Source: Pseudomonas sp. RIT409 (lineage in GTDB: Bacteria > Pseudomonadota > Gammaproteobacteria > Pseudomonadales > Pseudomonadaceae). From it: DNA of 56,931 bases. The DNA lies in NCBI RefSeq assembly GCF_003052515.2, contig NZ_QARE02000029.1, forward strand, positions 1 through 56,931. The letters run 5' to 3'. Shown in pieces: positions 51,312 to 56,931 of this stretch. How positions within the stretch are numbered: the stretch's first letter is position 1; the number at the start of each line of letters is the position of its first letter. The position numbers and the translations under genes were made by a program. The notes below the pieces were generated by a model. That model worked only from the letters and a program-made list of their open reading frames with translations, had not been told where the DNA came from and did not search any database.

Positions 51312-51434
51312 TGAAGAAACGGCCTGACGATCAGTATCGGGCTGGTAAAACTGTAGAGAATCGGCAGCCGCCGCGAGCACAGATTTGTCGCTGAAATGTC
51401 ACAGCCGGCAGGTGATCGCGGTCGACCGGTTCGA

Positions 51435-52751
51435 TCAGCGGTAAATGAACCGGTTTACAACGTTTTCCAGCATTTCCTGCCGGCCGCTGACGGGCTGTGG
51501 GTTCAGTTGATGGTCGAACGCGTGCGCGGCCAATGACTCAAGGTTGAATTCCCCGGCCAGCACCGATTGCCCGAACGGCTGCTGCCACCCGGCGTAGCGC
51601 TGGTCCTTGAAACGCTGCAACTGATCGTTCTGAACCAGCGCGGCGGCGCGTTCCAGCGCCAAGGCGAGCACGTCCATGGCGCCGACATGGCCGTGGAACA
51701 GATCCACCTCATCGAGGCTCTGGCGACGGACCTTGGAGTCGAAGTTGAACCCGCCATGCTTGAAACCACCGACCTTGAGAATCTCGTAGATGGCCAGCGT
51801 CATCTCTTCGACGCTGTTGGGGAATTGATCGGTGTCCCAGCCGTTTTGCGGATCGCCGCGGTTGGCATCGATGCTGCCAAAAATACCCAGTGAGATCGCC
51901 GTGGCGATCTCGTGGTGAAAACTATGCCCGGCCAGGGTGGCGTGGTTGGCCTCGATATTGACCTTGATTTCCCGTTCCAGGCCAAACTGCTGAAGGAAAC
52001 CGAACACGGTGGCACTGTCGTAGTCGTACTGGTGCTTGGTCGGCTCCTGCGGTTTGGGCTCGATCAGCAGATCACCGGTGAAGCCGATCTTGTGCTTGTG
52101 CTCCACGACCATGCGCATGAAACGGCCCAGTTGTTCGCGCTCACGCTTGAGGTCCGTATTGAGCAAGGTCTCATAGCCTTCGCGGCCACCCCACAACACG
52201 TAGTTGGCCCCTTTCAGGCGATGGGTGGCGTTCATGGCACTGAACACTTGTGCGGCTGCCCAGGCAAAGACTTCGGGGTTCGGATTGCTCGCCGCACCCG
52301 CGGCAAATCGAGGATGGCTGAAGCAGTTGGCGGTGCCCCATAACAGCTTGATGCCGCTTTCGTCCTGATGCCGCTCCAGGTGATCGACCATCTGCGCGAA
52401 GTGATTGCGATAGTCGCGCAGAGACCCGCCTTCCGGGGCGACGTCCGTGTCATGAAAGCTGTAATAGTCGATGCCCAGCTTGGAGAAGAACTCAAAGGCG
52501 GCTGCCGCCTTGCCGATGGCCAGTTCCATCGGATCGCCTGGGTGCTGCCACGGCCGCTTGAAAGTGCCAGCACCGAACATATCGACGCCCGGCCAGACGA
52601 AGCTGTGCCAGTAGCAGGCGGCCATCCTCAGGTGTTCGCGCATCGGCTTGCCGAGGATGAGTTTGTCGGGGTTGTAGTGGCGGAAGGCAAGGGGCGAATC
52701 GCTGTCCGGGCCTTCGTAGCGGATCGGCTCGACATCGGGGAAGTACGGCAT
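51435..52751 (-). CDS. xylA: Xylose isomerase
   Basis: This 438-residue class-II-type xylose isomerase interconverts D-xylose and D-xylulose with divalent metals. Characteristic parts are FWVWPG-like YWHSFVWPGVDMFG near the N-terminus, the active His in YYSFHDTDVAPEG, the metal ligands in LLIEPKPQEPTKHQYDYD and IEANHATLAGHSFHHEIA. The ATG at 52751 is favoured because AAGGA lies 7 bases before it; the Met two codons upstream is too close. It leads the xyl operon and is divergent from xylR. Confidence 0.96.
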   Translation of the reverse strand: MPYFPDVEPIRYEGPDSDSPLAFRHYNPDKLILGKPMREHLRMAACYWHSFVWPGVDMFGAGTFKRPWQHPGDPMELAIGKAAAAFEFFSKLGIDYYSFHDTDVAPEGGSLRDYRNHFAQMVDHLERHQDESGIKLLWGTANCFSHPRFAAGAASNPNPEVFAWAAAQVFSAMNATHRLKGANYVLWGGREGYETLLNTDLKREREQLGRFMRMVVEHKHKIGFTGDLLIEPKPQEPTKHQYDYDSATVFGFLQQFGLEREIKVNIEANHATLAGHSFHHEIATAISLGIFGSIDANRGDPQNGWDTDQFPNSVEEMTLAIYEILKVGGFKHGGFNFDSKVRRQSLDEVDLFHGHVGAMDVLALALERAAALVQNDQLQRFKDQRYAGWQQPFGQSVLAGEFNLESLAAHAFDHQLNPQPVSGRQEMLENVVNRFIYR

Positions 52752-52761
52752 GACCATGTCC

Positions 52762-52772
52762 TTGTTGTTCTT
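52762..52772 (-). promoter_or_regulatory. Crc/Hfq A-rich motif in xylA leader
   Basis: The mRNA reads AAGAACAACAAGG here, with overlapping AAnAAnAA matches merging into the AAGGA ribosome-binding site of xylA. This is the standard arrangement of Crc/Hfq translational repression targets in Pseudomonas. Confidence 0.6.
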
Positions 52773-52817
52773 GGCGGTGACTCGATACTAGCAACGGCAC
52801 TCCCGGGCCTGATTATG

Positions 52818-52844
52818 AAAAGCACCAACACAGGGTGCGATTTT
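52818..52844. promoter_or_regulatory. Candidate XylR operator between xylA and xylR
   Basis: GCACC and GGTGC arms flank AACACAG and are bounded by AAAA and ATTTT, forming an extended dyad near the centre of the 174-bp divergent region. Regulators of the XylR type bind in this interval; the exact site is inferred. Confidence 0.45.
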
Positions 52845-52925
52845 GCGTATTGAGCTTCGTCGACCAGGCGCCTAGTCTGTGAGCATCGCCCCTGCCGGAA
52901 CGGGCTTCGAACCTGCCTGAAAACA

Positions 52926-54101
52926 ATGAAAACTGTACCGCCTGTGCATCGAATCGCCTTGCTGTTCAACGGCAGCAAGATCTACGACCGCGGCATCATC
53001 AGCGGCATCGGCAACTACCTGAGCAGCACCCGGGCTTCCTGGGACCTGTTTCTGGAAGAAGACTTTCTCTGCCGCCTGAAGGGAATCGAGCGCTGGCAGG
53101 GGGACGGGATCATTGCCGACTTTGACGACCCGCTGATCGGTGAGGCCCTGGCCGACATCCATTTGCCGGTGGTTGCCGTGGGCGGGTCTTACCAGGACAA
53201 GCGCGCGTACCCCAAGACGATCCCCTACGTTGCCACCGACAACACTGCGTTGATGACCTTGGCCTACACGCATTTGATCGAGGCGGGTTTGCAGCGCTTT
53301 GCCTGTTTCAGCCTGCCTGAAGCGCAGGCCAATCGTTGGGCACAGGAGCGGGAGAAGGCGTTTCGCACGCTCATGGAACGCGATGGTCTGCACACCGAAA
53401 TCTACCGTGGCATGGGAACCAGCGCGCCGCTGTGGGACAGCGCCGTCGAACAGTTGATCGCCTGGTTGCAGGGCCTGCCCAAGCCCATCGGCATCATCGC
53501 AGTCAGTGACGCCCGGGCGCGCCAACTGCTGCAAGCCTGCCTGACGGCCGGGATTGCGGTCCCCGAGCAGGTGGCGCTGATCGGCATCGACAATGACCCG
53601 CTGACCCGCAGCCTCACCCGCGTTCCGCTGAGCTCGGTCATCCAGGGCACGGAAACCATGGGCCGCACTGCCGCTCGACTGCTGCACCAGATGCTCCACG
53701 GCATGCCCTCGACGGGGACACAGATCCTGATTCCCCCTGATGCGGTCAATGTGCAGGTCTCCAGCCTGCACCAACCGTTGGGCAACCCCTACGTCATGCA
53801 GGCGCTGCTGTTCATCCGCCAGTACGCCTGTCAGGGCATCAAGACCGATCAGGTGGCGGCCTTCGTCGGTGTATCGCGTTCATCATTGGAGTCGCACTTC
53901 CGAACGGCGCGTGGCTGCTCGGTGCATGACGAAATCCTGCGTTTCAAACTGGCTGCTGCCACCCGTAGCCTGACAGACACCGACTCGGCAATCGCCGACG
54001 TCGCACGCACCTGTGGCTTCAAATCCGCCCAGTATTTGCATACGGTGTTTCGACGGGAGTTCGGCTGTACGCCTCGGGAGTATCAGCAGGGGGCACGGTA
54101 G
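52926..54101 (+). CDS. xylR: Xylose-responsive AraC-family activator XylR
   Basis: This 391-residue regulator combines a LacI-like periplasmic-binding-protein-fold sugar sensor (about residues 8-275; VHRIALLFNGSKIYDRGIISGIGNYL, ALIGIDNDPLTRSLTRVPLSSV) with a C-terminal AraC double HTH (VAAFVGVSRSSLESHFRTARG and VARTCGFKSAQYLHTVFRREFG). This is the E. coli XylR architecture. It is divergent from xylA and presumably activates the xyl operon when xylose binds. Confidence 0.95.
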   Translation: MKTVPPVHRIALLFNGSKIYDRGIISGIGNYLSSTRASWDLFLEEDFLCRLKGIERWQGDGIIADFDDPLIGEALADIHLPVVAVGGSYQDKRAYPKTIPYVATDNTALMTLAYTHLIEAGLQRFACFSLPEAQANRWAQEREKAFRTLMERDGLHTEIYRGMGTSAPLWDSAVEQLIAWLQGLPKPIGIIAVSDARARQLLQACLTAGIAVPEQVALIGIDNDPLTRSLTRVPLSSVIQGTETMGRTAARLLHQMLHGMPSTGTQILIPPDAVNVQVSSLHQPLGNPYVMQALLFIRQYACQGIKTDQVAAFVGVSRSSLESHFRTARGCSVHDEILRFKLAAATRSLTDTDSAIADVARTCGFKSAQYLHTVFRREFGCTPREYQQGAR

Positions 54102-54150
54102 GGGCTCGGCAGGCTCGTTGGGCCTGTCAGAATGCAGATCGAGCAAGCCC

Positions 54151-54209
54151 GCGTTCTTGCGCTCCCTTTCCAGGCGGCTATCCGGCCGCAGTGTCGCTGG
54201 CAAGAACGC
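54151..54209. repeat. Inverted repeat GCGTTCTTGC-N39-GCAAGAACGC
   Basis: Perfect 10-bp arms enclose a smaller GCGGC/GCCGC stem. It sits between xylR and the DUF1543 gene. It resembles REP/BIME-type elements of Pseudomonas or a terminator with a large loop. No second copy is evident in the window. Confidence 0.45.
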
Positions 54210-54252
54210 CTTGGTACATGAACGTCTATCTCTTTGATCAAGTAGGCCGAAC

Positions 54253-54750
54253 ATGCTGTATGTGGTCATGCTCGGGGGCAAACACCCCAGGGCAAAAATC
54301 GAGGTCCACGATGTGGCCTTTGTCGTCGCCGACACGCTAGACGATGCCTACCCTCAGTTGCGGCGGGAGTGGTTCGGGGACAGCCATGGCTTGCATATCG
54401 ACGCCTGGATGGCGGTCGACGGCGTGGATCAATGGAAGGTCGAACTCAGCGCGCTGGCCCCCGCGCCAGGTTCGCCACGCCTGTATTTCATCAACTTGGG
54501 CGGGTACGACACGCGCCTGTTCGGCGAGGCCCACCACTACATCCTGGTGGTCGCGCACAACAAACGCGAAGCGATCGCCAAAGGCAAGCAGCACAGGCTG
54601 GCCGGGTGGTCCCAAGCGCATACCGATGCGGTGATGGATGTCGACGATTGCCTGCCCATCGATGCAGTCGCCGGGCGATACGTGCACTTGGTGGAAGGGC
54701 CTCATCGTGGGGTCACCTACCGTAATGACTACATCGTCATTTCAGCGTGA
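54253..54750 (+). CDS. DUF1543-family protein
   Basis: This 165-residue cytosolic protein matches DUF1543, of unknown function. It contains an internal duplication: MLGGKHPRAKIEVHDVAFVV (from residue 6) and NLGGYDTRLFGEAHHYILVV (from about residue 80) align, each followed by an acidic or basic helix. The two halves probably form one pseudo-symmetric fold. The neighbours do not explain its role. Confidence 0.82.
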   Translation: MLYVVMLGGKHPRAKIEVHDVAFVVADTLDDAYPQLRREWFGDSHGLHIDAWMAVDGVDQWKVELSALAPAPGSPRLYFINLGGYDTRLFGEAHHYILVVAHNKREAIAKGKQHRLAGWSQAHTDAVMDVDDCLPIDAVAGRYVHLVEGPHRGVTYRNDYIVISA

Positions 54751-55042
54751 CGTGGGAAGTGCGGTCAGCCCCGGCTTCAGTCGCGGCCTTTGCCCGTTGG
54801 AGCCCGCAAGGCTGCCGGGGGTCGGGCCTGTCGAAATGGGTCATCGGCTGTGACCCCGCTTTGCTGTTGATCCAGCAACACCTGACGCACAGTTGGCTTT
54901 GAAAACAAACAGTTATCGAACAGCGGTTCTCTCTGATACACCCGGTTTCAGCGGTTTTCGTCTGTGGCACAAAGCCTGCAATTCCCCCTGACAAACATCC
55001 CGACGCTTTCGTGAGTGTCGCAGCGAATTGTCAGGAGTCACC

Positions 55043-56931
55043 ATGCCCACCGCCGTTTCCCCTCAGCCTCGCGTCGTGACCGATACGCCCGTCACCGCTG
55101 CACACGCTGATGTCGTGCTGCAATTCCAGCGCGTGAGCAAACGCTATAAAACGCGCTCGGGCAGCGCACCGCAGGACGCGGTCAGTCAGGTCGATCTCAG
55201 TGTGCAACGGGGTGAAGTGCTGTGCCTGATGGGCACGTCGGGCAGCGGCAAGTCGACCCTGCTGCGGCACATCAACCGTCTGATCGAACCCTCCGATGGC
55301 ACGGTGTTGCTCGATGGCGCCGACATCAGTCAGCTCAGTGCAACGGCGCTGCGTGACGTGCGTTCGCGGCGGATCGGCATGGTCTTCCAACATTTCGGGC
55401 TGTTGCCTCACCGCAGTGTTCGCGACAACGTTGCGCTGCCGCTGGAGCTGCGCGGTGAGGCCGAACACCTGCGCCGTGCCGCTGCGGACGAGCAATTGCG
55501 GGCCGTCGGCCTGGACGGCTGGGGCGATCATTTCCCCGCTGAGCTGTCCGGCGGAATGCAGCAGCGGGTAGGGTTGGCCCGCGCGTTGATCGGCGAACCG
55601 GACATTCTATTAATGGACGAGCCGTTCAGCGCGTTGGACCCGACCATTCGCCGAGACCTGCAAACCCATTTCCTGCAATTGGTCAAAGCCCGTGGCATCA
55701 CAACCTTGCTGGTGGCCCATGACCCTGGGGAAGCCTTGCGTCTGGGCGACCGAATTGCCGTGCTGCGCGCCGGTCGGTTGATCCAGGTGGCCACGCCCGA
55801 AAACATCCTTCACGCCCCGGCCGATGCCGAGGTTGCCGATTTCTTCCGGGACGAGAGGGCGATCAACGCCACGGCTCAAATCAAACCGCTGAGCGCAAAG
55901 CAGCCGACAGCGTCTGTGTCCCATACGTCAGCGCCGACTTCGATGACGCGCGGGCGAGCACTGTTGCTCGGGCCTGCGGCCTTCGATGCGACCCGGCGTG
56001 CCGGGCTGTTCTGGACCTTGCTGATCGCTGAACTCGCGGCATTGGCAGCGTTGGGGCAGGGAATGCTGAGCGGCAACGGGTGGCCCATGTTCGCCGGTGC
56101 GGCCGTGCTGGTGTTCAGTCGTGCGGCGGCCACGCTATGGGGCCCTGCGTCCAACCCCAGGGCCTGGCTCGGGCTGCCACTGGCTGTACAGACGTTGAGT
56201 CAGGCGCTGGTGCTGTGGCGCGCGGTTGCCAGCGACGCCAGCGGCCCGTGGGCCCAATTTCCTGCGCAGCGTAGCTGGATGCTGGCCACGGCCGAGGGAA
56301 TCGATTCGATCATCGGATGGTCGCAAAGCACCTTCGAAACCAGTTTCGTCGGGGTGATTTTTACCGTGCGTACGGTGATCGAGGGCATCGAAAACGTGCT
56401 GGCCTGGTTACCCTGGCCGGTGGCGGCACTGGCCTTGGTGTTTCTTGCCTGCCGCGCGGCGGGTACAGCGTTGGCACTGACCGCCGCCGGTGCGGTCGCC
56501 TACATCGGGCTGTTCGGCTTCTGGGATCGGACGCTGTCGACCTTGGCGCTGGTTGGCTCCTCCGTACTGATCGTGTTGGCGATCGGTGTCCCCCTCGGGA
56601 TTCTGGTCGCCAAACGCCCGTTGGCCCGACGGGTGATCACACCGGTTCTCGACGTCATGCAGACGCTGCCGACCTTCGTCTATCTGATTCCGGCCGTGGC
56701 GTTTTTCTCGGTGGGCAAGACGCCAGCGGTGATCGCCACGGTGATCTTCGCCTTGGCACCGATGATCCGCCTGACAGCCCTGGGCATCCATGAGGTTCCG
56801 AAAAACACCGTCGAAGCCGCCGTCGCCCACGGTGCGACGCCCTGGCAGACGCTGACCAAGGTCGAGCTGCCGCTGGCTTCCGGTTCCTTGTTGCTGGGCA
56901 TCAATCAAACCTTGGTGATGAGCCTGTCGAT
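55043..56931 (+). CDS. Fused ProV-like ATPase and ProW-like permease (glycine betaine/proline type), partial
   Basis: The frame is open from the ATG at 55043 (CAGGAGTCACC upstream) to the window edge, 629 codons without a stop. Residues about 25-270 are an osmolyte-type ABC ATPase: GTSGSGKSTLLR, QHFGLLPHRSV, LSGGMQQRVGLARAL, LLMDEPFSALDP and LLVAHDP. A linker of about 35 residues leads to hydrophobic segments and a ProW-like permease (DVMQTLPTFVYLIPAVAFF, EAA loop EAAVAHGATPWQTLTKVELP). ProV and ProW are normally separate proteins. The binding protein is presumably beyond the edge. Substrate is glycine betaine, proline or similar by family. Confidence 0.85.
   Translation, partial: MPTAVSPQPRVVTDTPVTAAHADVVLQFQRVSKRYKTRSGSAPQDAVSQVDLSVQRGEVLCLMGTSGSGKSTLLRHINRLIEPSDGTVLLDGADISQLSATALRDVRSRRIGMVFQHFGLLPHRSVRDNVALPLELRGEAEHLRRAAADEQLRAVGLDGWGDHFPAELSGGMQQRVGLARALIGEPDILLMDEPFSALDPTIRRDLQTHFLQLVKARGITTLLVAHDPGEALRLGDRIAVLRAGRLIQVATPENILHAPADAEVADFFRDERAINATAQIKPLSAKQPTASVSHTSAPTSMTRGRALLLGPAAFDATRRAGLFWTLLIAELAALAALGQGMLSGNGWPMFAGAAVLVFSRAAATLWGPASNPRAWLGLPLAVQTLSQALVLWRAVASDASGPWAQFPAQRSWMLATAEGIDSIIGWSQSTFETSFVGVIFTVRTVIEGIENVLAWLPWPVAALALVFLACRAAGTALALTAAGAVAYIGLFGFWDRTLSTLALVGSSVLIVLAIGVPLGILVAKRPLARRVITPVLDVMQTLPTFVYLIPAVAFFSVGKTPAVIATVIFALAPMIRLTALGIHEVPKNTVEAAVAHGATPWQTLTKVELPLASGSLLLGINQTLVMSLS

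Noticed and set aside
54755..54850. GCCTTTGC/GCAAGGC imperfect stem before the ProV-ProW fusion
   Set aside because: The arms differ by an insertion and no further copies are visible; too weak to call a repeat element.
1..56931. tRNA genes, CRISPR arrays, insertion sequences, phage or toxin-antitoxin modules
   Set aside because: Looked for CCA-type tRNA ends, regularly spaced repeats, transposase or integrase motifs and paired small toxin genes; none was convincing.

Overview
The window looks like chromosomal DNA from a soil- or plant-associated Pseudomonas of the fluorescens/syringae type rather than P. aeruginosa. It is GC-rich and densely coded, and it carries a complete xylAFGH-xylR locus, a phosphatidylcholine synthase (Pcs), a PA4872-type oxaloacetate decarboxylase, RlhA, FolE2 and many LysR and AraC regulators. 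I see no tRNA, rRNA, CRISPR array, insertion sequence, integrase or phage gene. The species call is inference from gene content.

Positions 1-2550 hold a LysR regulator, a VOC protein, a Nudix hydrolase and a small exported protein. Positions 2.6-11.5 kb form a catabolic locus: a polar amino-acid-type ABC importer (binding protein, two permeases, ATPase), RidA, an IclR regulator, a DSD1-fold PLP lyase, a PfkB sugar kinase and an exported gamma-glutamyltransferase. The best reading is uptake of D-glucosaminate (or a similar amino-sugar acid), deamination to 2-keto-3-deoxygluconate with RidA clearing the enamine/imine, then phosphorylation to KDPG. A sigma-54-like promoter and a perfect 16-bp palindrome lie in front of it. 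Positions 11.5-13.7 kb carry folE2, with a Zur-like box, coupled to a DUF1624 membrane protein. Positions 13.8-16.8 kb carry a PatB-type C-S lyase and a cysteine desulfurase divergent from an Lrp regulator.

Positions 16.9-24.2 kb hold pcs, rlhA, a second RidA, a GAF protein, oxaloacetate decarboxylase and a LysR regulator. Between the second ridA and the GAF gene, with no protein gene of its own, lies what looks like a small RNA of about 119 nt (about 21079-21197). It has a sigma-70-like promoter, three hairpins showing GGA in their loops and a UUCG terminator. This is the architecture of the RsmX/Y/Z RNAs that sequester RsmA/RsmE, and I regard it as the most interesting element here.

Positions 24.4-38 kb are signalling and housekeeping genes: an MCP, two related hybrid histidine kinases, AraC and LysR regulators, a frameshifted SDR gene, a cupin protein, a GST and a DUF421 membrane protein with a partner. 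Positions 38.3-43.6 kb are a set of small and stress-type genes: DUF6555, an FdhF/YdeP-like molybdopterin oxidoreductase, a PLDc_N membrane protein, a small lipoprotein, an AroQ chorismate mutase and an exported protein. This stretch also holds a decayed fragment of a cytochrome bd oxidase subunit I gene and two identical 16-bp palindromes.

Positions 43.8-47.2 kb carry an SDR, two AraC regulators and a membrane protein. Positions 47.5-54.1 kb are the xylose locus: xylA-xylF-xylG-xylH leftward and xylR rightward, without xylB. Crc/Hfq-type A-rich motifs overlap the leaders of xylA and xylF, and one also overlaps ggt, pointing to catabolite repression. The right edge holds a DUF1543 protein and the start of a gene fusing a ProV-like ATPase to a ProW-like permease, which runs off the window.
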